From Semisulcospira habei (Eukaryota > Mollusca > Gastropoda > Semisulcospiridae): a DNA stretch of 64,000 nucleotides. Under the pieces are notes generated by a model, which was not told the origin of the DNA, searched no databases, and saw only the letters and a list, made by a program, of their open reading frames with translations. The stretch spans positions 213,826,949 through 213,890,948 of the forward strand of contig BTPG01000003.1 of the NCBI GenBank assembly GCA_036245525.1, written 5' to 3'. Position 1 is the first letter of the stretch, and each line of letters begins with the position of its first letter. This document shows, piece after piece, positions 22,827-32,921 of the stretch. The translations under genes and the position numbers were made by a program.

Positions 22827-22991
22827 AGGAATTAGAGGGATTTGCTTTGAACTTTTGTTGTTTTTGTTTATTTATGTGCGCTGATGTAATGCTATGTGAT
22901 TGTGTTCTTTACAACCACCTTCCTGTATTTTCTGGTTGTAAATTGTATTTTGTGTTCATATGGGCCTGATGGCCTGCAAAAACTGAAATAA

Positions 22992-22992
<1 letters not shown>

Positions 22993-23040
<48 letters not shown>

Positions 23041-23074
23041 CATGTACACACACACAAACACATGAATACACACA

Positions 23075-23113
<39 letters not shown>
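22993..23113. repeat. (ATT)n LINE tail followed by (CA)n
   Basis: 22993-23037 is the (ATT)n 3' tail of the LINE; after the target duplication a CA-rich tract runs to 23113. A further (CA)n lies at 23529-23590 and CA-rich runs at 24077-24165. 23114-24560 otherwise shows nothing recognisable. Confidence 0.9.
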
Positions 23114-23115
<2 letters not shown>

Positions 23116-23528
23116 TCTACATAAAATAACATTTCATGTGATATATACTGTCAGAGTCGATTTCCGAGGAACACGATTTTCTATACCAGTTAGCCTAGCC
23201 TACCCTCTCACTGTGTACACAAACTCTTACAGTAGACGTTTATGCATACAATTCAGTACACTGTCCCCATTTCTTTTCATGCTACCTTGACAAGACCTCT
23301 TTAGAAATTGCCAGTGCAGTCAGTTCAATGCGTGGGCACGGCCCCAGCAGCGTTTCTATGTACGTTTACACTAACCGTAGCTACTGGCTTTATTTGTACA
23401 TGAAAAGAACAGGTCCCCCAGTGTACTGAAAAAATCAATTTACTTGCTTACATAGATCGATTTAACACAATCACAACCCTGGCATACGAAACATACACTA
23501 TAGACCCAAAAAGATGTAGTCAAACCTC

Positions 23529-23594
<66 letters not shown>

Positions 23595-24569
23595 TAACAC
23601 TCAAACAACACAGACTCGCATACACAACTTACCAGTATGACAGTGCTGACGTCATACATCTCAACCGGTAAATGGTCCAATGAATAAATTATAACAAAAC
23701 CATCCGGTCATTTTTAAAACTAACTGGCAAGAATTAGTCCGATCCGGCCATACCTGATCCTTTAAATTGATCTTGGTCTTTCCAAAATGTTATGCATATC
23801 TAAATGAGGAAACAACCTGACGAGTCTTAACGCTACCCGACCAGATGTGTCGTGCAAGTTTTGTACACACCACCCATTACCCCCCCACCCCCCCCCCCAT
23901 TGTTTGGGTGAACAGGTTTTGTGTGCCATGTAGAGTGTTATTTGCTTTCAGTTCCCAGCGAGGTGGGACTATTGACACTACCCACCGTTTCAATTCCGGT
24001 GCCATGTGTGTCAACCGTCACTTTGAAAACATGCTATTTAAGCCAATCACGTTTTGTTAGAGGTAGGTAGGTAACACACACACACACACTGACACACACA
24101 CACACACACACACACGCTAACACACACACACAACAAACACACACAAAACACCATACATAGCACCCGACGCAAAAACACAAGGTTTGTACACCGACTCACA
24201 CCAGTGCAATATTATTGTAAGATTTTACTTCCTGGTGTATACTGTCCATACAAGTCTGACGCGAGAGCCCGTGAGAGGATAATTACTCTTATTCATTCAG
24301 TCTTCTCTGCACCATCTGGTGCTTGAGGCGACAGAAGTGTACTGTTACTGTACAAGAATCACATGACTCTGACACATCTGACTTCCTCCCTTTGAGGAGG
24401 TAAAAACCAGAGATTTTTTTTACAAAAGACTTAGATTCTCAGGAGCCTCTTTCTTTGTATGTTTAGATTCTTAAGATTTTATTTTACTTAGATTCTCATG
24501 AGCACTGCTTTTTCAGGATTTCAGTCAACAGTCAAACATAAATACATAAACAACCAAAGTTTTCTTTGG

Positions 24570-24960
24570 GACTGCAAGTGGCCGAGGGGATAGATTGCTT
24601 GGATAGTGAGGCTTAGTCTTGATCAAACTAACTTTACTGTGCCGTGGTTCGTTTCCCGATTGTGTCCAGTTGATATTCTCTACACTACAGGGCTTTCACA
24701 GGAAAAGGTGAATGCGCTACCCGCCAGGGTTAACCCCCTCCATAGGGGGTTAATAGCGCAGCTTAACCCGGGTTACATCGATTCCTGTGAAAGCGGGTGG
24801 AAGGTCATGAAGCAGCCCTTTTGACAAATTTTTTTCTCGTTTTTTCTCTTTTTTTTCCTCGTTTTATTTTCTCTCATAATTTTTTTTTAAAAAGAAGATT
24901 TTTTTTTTATCTTCTTAAATTTATTATTACATCCACACACACACAGAGTCACACCGGTAA
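24570..24960 (+). mobile_element. tRNA-derived SINE-like element
   Basis: A pol III-type split promoter is visible: an A box (AGTGGCCGAGGGG, about 24577-24589) and a B box (GGTTCGTTTCC, 24646-24656) about 60 bp apart, in a Leu/Ser tRNA-like context. Downstream is a nested palindrome (GGCTTTCACAGGA ... TCCTGTGAAAGC) with an inner hairpin TTAACCCCCT/AGGGGGTTAA. A poly-T and AT-rich stretch ends near 24940. Boundaries are approximate and no target duplication was found. The cloverleaf is not complete, so it is not a working tRNA gene. Confidence 0.6.
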
Positions 24961-25130
24961 AAATGATTCTTAAAATCTGTGGGTGAGCATATAAGTCTAT
25001 GGGAGACAACTCCCTTTTAGTGGTTGACTGTGGATGACTTTTTTAGTGATTATGTCCCATGTTATTTTAGTGTTTATGTTCCATGTGGGACATGCTATTT
25101 TTCATTTATTATTTTGACGGACAAATAAAA

Positions 25131-27758
25131 ATGATGGACAATTCTCAAAGCCCTGGCCCATCAGGCTCATCAGGTTTAAGAAACGTGTTTCACCCAACAA
25201 ACTTGCCTATATCTAATACTAACAACGTCTATGAATCAATAGAAAACTCTTTTTCTGTCATACAAAAAAAATCTTATCACAGGCAGTGTGAAAATTCAGA
25301 TTGCTGCAAAAATAGAATTTACTAGAGTAGACGGTGAAGTGATTGTATCGTATATATCAACAAGACAACACACTGTTAACACACAAAGAGAATTGGAGAA
25401 CGTGTTTAGAGACAGACTATTACCTGACTTCCTCCAGGCAATTGACAGTGCAAAAATGAAGGGGTCTGGTTGGCACGAAGGTCATGTGCATGAACTACAA
25501 CTAAAGCAGTCTAGGTATCATCCTATATTAGGTAAATCATGGTTGGCACTGCCAACAGAGGTTGCAAACAAAAAGGCTGTTGTTAATATACAGAACAATG
25601 ACAATTTCTGTTTCATGTGGTGTGTGCTTGCTAAACTACACTTTATAAAGACAAAACCTGAACGTGTATCTAACTACACTAAATTTGTAAATGAACTCAA
25701 CTTCAGTGGCATTGAGTTCCCTGTTAAAATAGAGGACATAGACTTGTTTGAAAAACTAAATCCTGGTATATCTGTGAATGTGTTTGTGTGGGATAATGAG
25801 TCTGTTGACAAGTTACAACCAATTAGAGTATCATCACTTGCACCAACATATGGTCAGTCAGAAGATAAACATGTTGACATGTTGCTAATCGGCCCTACCG
25901 GTGATGACAATAACTTCCACTACACAATTATCAGAAATATGTCACATCTAATTCATGGACATACAACAAAACACAATGGCAAACAGGAAGTGTGTAAAAA
26001 ATGTTTACAAAGATTCTCTTCTATTGCAGTAGCACATAAACACGTCCTACACTGCAGGTCAGCTGATGACATACAAACTGTACTTAAGTATCCAGATCCT
26101 GGTAGTCAAGTGTATTTTAAGAACTATGGGAATCAACAAAAGCTGCCGTTTGTAGTGTATGCTGATTTTAAATCATTAGTAGTACCATATGAGGGTCCTG
26201 TTCCAGAGTCATTACCAAAGACTATAAAACTCAGTGATCAAGTGGTGTGTTCTTTTGGATACATTATTGTTAGGTCAGACGGTCTGCATTCAGAACCTGT
26301 TATCTACAGGGGTGAAAATACAGCATGTTTGTTTTTAACAGAAATGAGACATCTGTATAGTCAGGTAGTACAATATCTCACAACATGTCAGATGCCTTTG
26401 GTGATGACAGAAGAAGACAAACTGAAATTTGATACAGCTGAGACTTGTTGGATTTGTGAACAACCCCTCCAGGGTGATAAAGTTCGTGACCATGATCACA
26501 TAACTGGGCGTTACAGAGGTGCTGCACATAACAATTGTAACTTGTTATTAAAAACAGACCCTAAGACATATAAGTTACCAATCTTTTTCCACAATCTCAA
26601 AGGGTATGATTGACACATTATCATGCAGGCTGTGGATGAGTCTTACAAAAAAATTAGTTGTATTGCCCAGACAACTGAAAAATATTTGACTTTTAGATTA
26701 GATAAATTAGCATTTTATGACTCCATGCAACATTTGTCTTTAGGATTGGCTAGTCTGGCAGAAGGACTGACTGAGTATCCAATAACAAGTAAATATTTTG
26801 AGCCAGAGTTGATTAAGAAAGGAGTGTATCCATACGAGTACATTGATCACTGGGTTGTGTTTGAAGAAACAAGACTGCCACCAAAAGAGAAATTTTATTC
26901 CACACTAACTGGAAAAGGCATTTCTGACTCTGAATATCAACACGCTCTTGATGCATGGGATAAATTGGGGTGTCAGACGATTGGTGACTATCACGACCAG
27001 TACTTGAAAGCAGACGTTTGCTTACTAGCAGACGTATTTGAAAGTTACCGTGAAAAGGGTCTATTGCACTACAAACTTGACCCTGCCTGTTACATAACTA
27101 GTCCTGGCATGACATGGGATGCATTTTTGAAATCCAGTAAAATATCTATAGACCTGTTGTCTGATCGTACGATGGGTGAAATGGTAGAACGTGGATTGAG
27201 GGGAGGCATTAGTATTGCAGCAAATAATTATGCCAGAGCCAACAATAAATATATGGACGACCTTGGGTTTGACCCCTCGAGGTCAAGGTCATTCATTATG
27301 TACGTAGACGCTAATAACCTTTACGGATACGCGATGTGTGAGATATTGCCCTTGAAAAACTTTTGTCTGTATGATTTGTCACAGTATGACATAACACAGA
27401 TAACAAACTGTATTATAAATCATGACCGAAACGATGCAAAGGGTTGGATCTTTGAAGTTGACCTGGAGTACACACACCATCTACATGATTACCACAATGA
27501 TTATCCCTTAGCAGTTGAGAAAATGAGTATGACCGGGAAAAAAGAAGACACTAAACTTGTACCAAATTTGAATGACAAATTCAATTACGTGTGTCACTAT
27601 CGCCTGCTGCAGTTTTACATCAGACACGAGTTAGTACTAAAGAAAGTACATAGAGGTATTCAATTTGATCAGAGTGCTTTCATGAAAGATTACATAATGA
27701 AGAACACAACACTGCGTGCCAGGGACGGCAACACTGCATTTGACAAAGACTTCTTTAA
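25131..27758 (+). pseudogene. Protein-primed DNA polymerase B, N-terminal and exonuclease part
   Basis: Starts MMDNSQSPG at 25131. A frameshift in an A8 run (about 25262-25269) moves the frame to 25288 onward. Visible blocks: a Cys/His cluster (CKKCLQRF ... HVLHC), YADFKSL (exonuclease I region, where the usual Glu is Lys), CWICEQPL and DHDHITGRYRGAAH (zinc/HNH-like), HNLKGYD (exonuclease II, followed directly by an in-frame TGA at 26611-26613), YHDQYLKADVCLLADVF (exonuclease III) and MYVDANNLYGYAM (polymerase motif A). The gene is then cut by the TTAA transposon after 27758 and continues at 38957. It would replicate the element from a terminal protein primer. Confidence 0.93.
27755..27758. 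repeat. TTAA target-site duplication, left copy
   Basis: TTAA immediately before the transposon's first base; the second copy is at 38953-38956. The polymerase reading frame on both sides agrees in phase if the insert plus one TTAA is ignored. Confidence 0.95.
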
Positions 27759-28092
27759 AGGGCAGCTCTCTAGTAAAATGGTGGTTCCGGCGATGGGTCG
27801 CTTACCATTTCGGCATGGGGCTTCGTGTTGATGCAATGAATTGAACTTACAATCAATCAGCCACAAAATAAACATATCAAAGTCACTTTCAGTCCACAAA
27901 GTGTACTTACTTGTGTACAGTTCAAGCAGAAAAACATATAAGAAGTCACACATCATCTGTAATTCATGGTACCCGGTTCCGGAGACTGCCGAACAAATTT
28001 TCAGATTTGCCGCTCGGCGGAAGTGACATCACAGGCCTGATCTCGGTTTGTTTACGCCTAGCGGGACAGCGTGCTAGCTTGTGACAGAGAAA

Positions 28093-29873
28093 ATGAGCTC
28101 ATCAGCTGAAAGTTCTGATTCGGACTCTTACGTGGATTCGTCGGAAAATGAGTGTTTTGAAGCAGGTGCACCTCGAGGCCTCAAACCTTATATGTTTTAT
28201 CCCCTTGCACAGACAAATGGAAAAGAGCGTACGGAAAGACCAACCACGCCGGAAAAGCCAGTGCGCTGCGAAAACCCCACGGACTGGTAAGCATACATAG
28301 AACAATACATTCATCGTATTATATTTTCATGTGCACTTGTGTTTTATTATCGTTGTTATTAAAGTCGAAGTTAATGATGCGACATTGCAGAAGTTTACCA
28401 TATGCTCAGAGCCTGGCCTAAGAATGCCTCAAGTTTCTCACAGCATGTTCACTGCACCTAGTGACCTATGCTAATGTAAACTAAAATTGCATGGTTATCT
28501 CAATCTTTGTTTGTTTGTTTGGTTTTTTGTTGTTGTTTTGTAAATAAAGGTATCACCTCTGAATTGCCACTAAATGCACCAATTGATGATTTGATCCACA
28601 AGTTTATTTGTTCAAGAATTTGTACTTCAGAGTTCAAGTAATACACTTAAAAGGTTTGATCTGCTGTGTTTATAGGGTGCTGGAATGTGTGTACCCACAC
28701 TTATGAGATATATATCCAGGTGCACGAATGGATTGGTTCCCAAGCTGTAAACTAATACTAATAGCTGGTATCTGAATATTTAAAATGCAATTTTGACCTG
28801 AAAACTGTCTTTTTCATGTCTTCAGGTGCAAGTGTGGGTGCTGTGTGCATGGTTCTGCTCCGGTCAACAGATTCTGTTGCCTTGAGGATGACCGTTTTCA
28901 CAAACGAATTGAAGATGGCAAGGTGGAAGCCGACACTGAATTTTCCTGCATCACTAGGCACCCCTCTTTCGAAGCAGTATGCCTAAACATGGATGTGCTG
29001 TGCGTGGCTTACTATCAAATGCGACAGAACAATGAAGCAGAAAGGCAACATACTGAGGATGAGTGAGTTACTTCTGGCGTTTGTGTGTGGGGTAATATCT
29101 ACAGGAACAAACATCTGCGGCATTTTAAAGAAATTTAAGGTCTAAGTGAAGTTGATAAGGCCAAGAAAAATGAAAGGTGGGAGTGGTCTGATGAATAGTT
29201 TGGTACTTTTCCACTGGATTAATGCATGCACTAAAAATCATGATGACAGGGGGTACTTAAAAAAGTGCGGTCAAGCCTGTGTGGGGAGGTGGGGTGGAAC
29301 TGCTCTGTGAATTTTTTTTTTAATTTGTACTATTATGATAAAGTTATATAAAGTTGCAGTGGTCATCGTTTCAGTATTAGTACTAGTCCATTGCTAGTGC
29401 TACGTTAGTACATAACTTATGAGTGTTTTCACTATACTTATCACTTTACCATGCAATACTCTGTCACATGAGACAGTGTACTCACATGAGAATGTTCCCC
29501 ACCTCACCTGTGAAAATTAAGTGGGATACAGGATAAAACCATACTCTAGGTACACCATCACCTATGGTTATTTTTATTCCAGTTTTCAGTCACCACACCT
29601 GTGACATGGAGAATATGTGTGTTTGTGATAATAGCATGTAATTGGTAGTGATATTTTGCTTTTACTACATGAAACGCTTACTTTGAATCCGTCATTATGT
29701 GTTACAGGACCATGAGATACACAGCATACAGGCAAGTCATCCGCTGGTGTTACGGCTGGCTTGGAAAACACAACCGAAAGCCTTTGCCATCGTGTGCCAT
29801 GCACAAGATTCGTCAGAAATTTCCAGCAGGACAAAAAGGCTACAAGGGCTTTAAATTTGTGGACAGAAGCTGA
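28093..29873 (+). CDS. P2X7 ballast-domain-like protein, three exons
   Basis: Exons inferred from splice sites that keep frame: 28093-28286 (donor GTAAGC), 28826-29062 (acceptor TTCAG, donor GTGAGT) and 29708-29873 (acceptor TTACAG), giving 198 residues. Exon 1 is Ser/Asp/Glu-rich. Exon 2 is cysteine-rich (WCKCGCCVHG, RFCCLED, SCITRHPSFEAVCLN). Exon 3 has YRQVIRWCYGWLGKHNRKPLPSC and ends KGYKGFKFVDRS. This cysteine pattern and the RWCYGWLG/PLPSC block match the intracellular C-terminal (zinc-binding 'ballast') domain of P2X7 receptors. No membrane segment or ion-channel part is present. AATAAA at about 30015 could be the poly-A signal. The frame is undamaged. Its role in the transposon is unknown. 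Confidence 0.8.
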
Positions 29874-30461
29874 CAAACTCGCTTTCCACAAGAACTTGCA
29901 TACGACGACTACCTTTATCTCATTAATCCCCATGTGCATGCAGGCACAGGTTTTGTAAATCGTACCAATGTCAGCATGCAGAAGGGGGTGAATTGTGCTG
30001 TGTGTACATGTAGATGAATAAACATTTGTAGAGCTACCTATTTTGGCTTGTTCATTACTTAGACCAGTGCTCTGTACCCATTCTGTCAGGAAGGTAACAT
30101 TGGTGACTATTTGCGAGCAAATGAAATGCAGCAAGGGGTGTGCATGTTATTATGTGTCAAAAGTATGCATGTACAAAAACTAGATTTAAAATTGTGCGTC
30201 TATTGGGTCACATTTCTTATGCTCAAGTATTCATGTGTACAAGTTTGGCAGATGGAAAGACAGAAATCAGTACATTATTACCCTTGTGTATGGAAGCTTA
30301 CATATTTACAAAATGAAACCCTATTCTGCACTAACAAGAAAAATAGGAATGTCACACCTATGTTCAAGACAAAGCAACAAAGATGCTTGGAAAGTGCAAA
30401 GTAGTTATCTTTCAGATGAATCTGTATTTCACATTTGCCAACTTCACTCATGAGTATATAT

Positions 30462-30880
30462 TGTGACCCTCTCTCACAAAATCAGTCTTAACTCTCATTT
30501 TGGATGTTTTGACATATATAAATTTCTGAAAACTACAATGTTTGCTGATTACTGTGATATATGACTGTATGCTGTAGTGCAAAAATTGTAGAAGTTGTGT
30601 TTAAAGTTGTTAAAGCCTCTGGCGGCCATTTTGAAAAAAACAGCATGTGAAGTTTCTGTGTGCAGCATAATTGGGGCCAAGGGCAGACTTTTAAAATCAT
30701 TTTTAACCTATTTAATGGCATTTTTCATGATAAAGATTTTAACCATACGATTCTTTGGTGTATGTAGAATACATTTCTGCAAAAAAATGAAAATGACCCA
30801 GATTGACCCCCACCATATATTGCGTGTAGAGCTGATCGGCTCCCTGCGAGTTAAGACTGGTTTTGTGAGAGAGGGTCACA
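30462..30880. mobile_element. MITE with 33-bp terminal inverted repeats
   Basis: The left end TGTGACCCTCTCTCACAAAA and the following CAGTCTTAACTC region are repeated inverted at the right end with a single mismatch over 33 bp. Total length is 419 bp, flanked by TAT on both sides. No coding capacity. It lies downstream of both convergent genes, nested inside the Kolobok-like element. 30881-31300 shows nothing else. Confidence 0.8.
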
Positions 30881-31429
30881 TATGTTATCATTTTAATCAA
30901 CAGGTCACGCACTCAGATGAACAGGAAGACAAAAAAGCCACCAATCATGTTCATTGAATAAATAATATATATTTTTCATGCTTCATTATTTAAGAAACAT
31001 TGCAGTATTTACTATAGTGCATCCAAGAACAAGCATTCAATTTTCTGTTTAGAGTTTTTCCCATGCTGAGGATGAAATTATAAATTTTCCTTCGAGATAC
31101 ATAGTTAAACAAGTTTGATGCTTTGTGTGTTAGCAAAATCACACGAGTCCAGTGGTCTTTTCAGTATGACGGTAGTAGTATGAATCATACAGACATGTAG
31201 TACACGTTTCCATGTGGCAAAAGAATAAATATATGCATCAGGTATCTGTAAAATCAGCTATTTAAAAAAAAAAAAAAACAGTGCTGACAGTGTGCTCTTT
31301 GCACGCTGACAGTTACAATTACAAATCACTCAGACCATGAGATGGAAATTTCTTTGTGCAATTATTACAGCAAAAGACAAACCCGCTGTGCTGGCCTGCA
31401 ACCAGCAAAGCCAACTACAACAACAAAAG

Positions 31430-32539
31430 TCGCTCCGACAGATAACTATCATCGTCTGCTGGGCCATCAAAATCAGCGTCGGGGACATCACTGCCATCAC
31501 ACATGGTCTGTCTGGGGCGAAACCTATGTAAATGCTTGGCTACCGCCTCATCTCTTGGCGCACGGTCTGCCTTCTCGGTCAGGTAGCCAGGTCCTTCCTC
31601 TCGGATGTGGTCAATGCTTTTGCGGAGGGCCCCAGGACTTTCACTGTGCCTCTGGAGGCGGGCCCATTGCAGTTTAACAGCATATCCTAGAAAAATAACT
31701 TAATATCAGCTTTTGTTTTCACTTAACAACTAGGGCTACAATTACATGAACAACAATTCGGACATCTCAGTGCAACATTACAATAAACAAATAGCTGTAA
31801 TTTCTGTAGGTAGTAAACAGCATCCAGATTGCAAGGATGGTTGTACATTGCTTAACGTCCCGACAGCAACAAGAGTTTCTCAGGACGTGCCTGCACTGAT
31901 TGTGAACAAACTAAACTAAACAAAATATTGAATGTATGTCGCCAGCCGGTCTAATACACTAAATAAACCAAATCCATTTAGCAACACACATCCAATATCA
32001 GGAGTTACAGGCAGCGCAGACAGTAGGGAGAGTTTAAAAAAGGTGAATACAGGTGAATGGACCAAGGGTAGACAGAAACACATGCCCCAGAATATAGGAA
32101 AACCCACCGTGGGAACTAAAAAGTAGTTAACCCCACCCAAGTCCCCTAGGGCAGACCAGGGTGGGGGAAGAATGCAAGGAAAGTGATGACATTGCAACTA
32201 TAGCCTTTCAGAGGACAAGTTTCAAATTTTAGATTCCATTTTTTTATGTTGTTGCGCCCTGCTGCTGGCATGGATGGGATGCGCATTATAAGTTGACATC
32301 ACACCGCAGGCACTACATTCATAATATTTTAAATGACAGCAGTGTTTTGCAATTGTAATTCAAATAACGTATTGTAACACAACAGTTTTCTTACTGTGTG
32401 TCCTGTTGTGTCTGGCCTCATATGAGCTTCAAAGTTTTTGGCCTTGCCATAATTGACCTGGAATCTTGGTTCTCCTTCTTTGGTGGTCGTCTGGTCCCTG
32501 TTGTTGTTTTCTTTATAATGCATGGCCGCCAGTTTGTGC
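31430..32539 (-). pseudogene. Duplicated copy of last two transposase exons
   Basis: Copies of exon 9 (32395-32539, RHKLAAMHYKENNNRDQ) and exon 10 (from about 31686 down) lie downstream of the intact-looking pair. The stop seen in the other copy (TGA at 32922-32924) reads CGA here, so this exon would end a few codons later. It is probably unused, unless alternative splicing joins it. Confidence 0.7.
31839..32172 (-). mobile_element. SINE-like retroposon, same family as 2228-2644
   Basis: Reverse-orientation relative of 2228-2644 (CTGTCGGGACGTTAAGCAATG and GATATTGGATGTGTGTTGCT on the minus strand). It is flanked by TGCAAGGA on both sides. The tandem copy at about 33311-33330 lacks it and keeps a single AATGCAAGGA, giving a true empty site. 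Confidence 0.88.
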
Positions 32540-32921
32540 CTGCAACACATATGCATGCAGATATAATAGATGTCCATGGTTAAATGGCAGTAAATACTAA
32601 TAATAGACAAACAAGTTTGATGCTTTGTGTGTTAGCAAAATCACACGAGTTCAGTGGTCTCTTCAGTATGATGGTAGCAGTATGAATCATACATACGTGA
32701 AGAACACCTTTCCAGTTGGCAAAAGAATAAATATCAGGTATCTGTGAAATCAGCTATTTAAAAAAAAAGTACTGACAGTGTGCTCCTTGCATGCTGACAG
32801 TTACAATTACAAATCACTTTATTGTCCATTGAGATGGAAATTTCCTTGTGCAATTATTACAGCAAAAGACAAAAATGGTGTGCTGGCCTGCATCCAGCAC
32901 AACCTACTACTACAACAAAAG

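Larger units (their letters stand above)
18183..23037 (+). mobile_element. Full-length LINE with 2A-like ORF1
   Basis: Flanked by the 13-bp direct repeat ATACATGTACACA (18170-18182 and 23038-23050). It contains a 5' UTR of about 126 bp, ORF1 (18309-19214), ORF2 with endonuclease and reverse transcriptase (19293-22826, three in-frame stops) and a 3' tail of (ATT)n at 22993-23037. The target lies at the edge of a (CA)n tract on both sides. Family: APE-type non-LTR element; I cannot fix the clade. Confidence 0.9.

Noticed and set aside
24570..24660. Functional tRNA gene
   Set aside because: Only the A and B boxes are convincing. The acceptor stem and anticodon arm do not close by eye, and a SINE body follows.
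24860..25130. Polinton terminal inverted repeat
   Set aside because: Compared by eye with the reversed 49.53-49.91 kb sequence; no shared stretch was found.
29586..30134. 182-residue minus-strand frame
   Set aside because: It overlaps exon 3 of the plus-strand gene, has no domain, and has biased composition.
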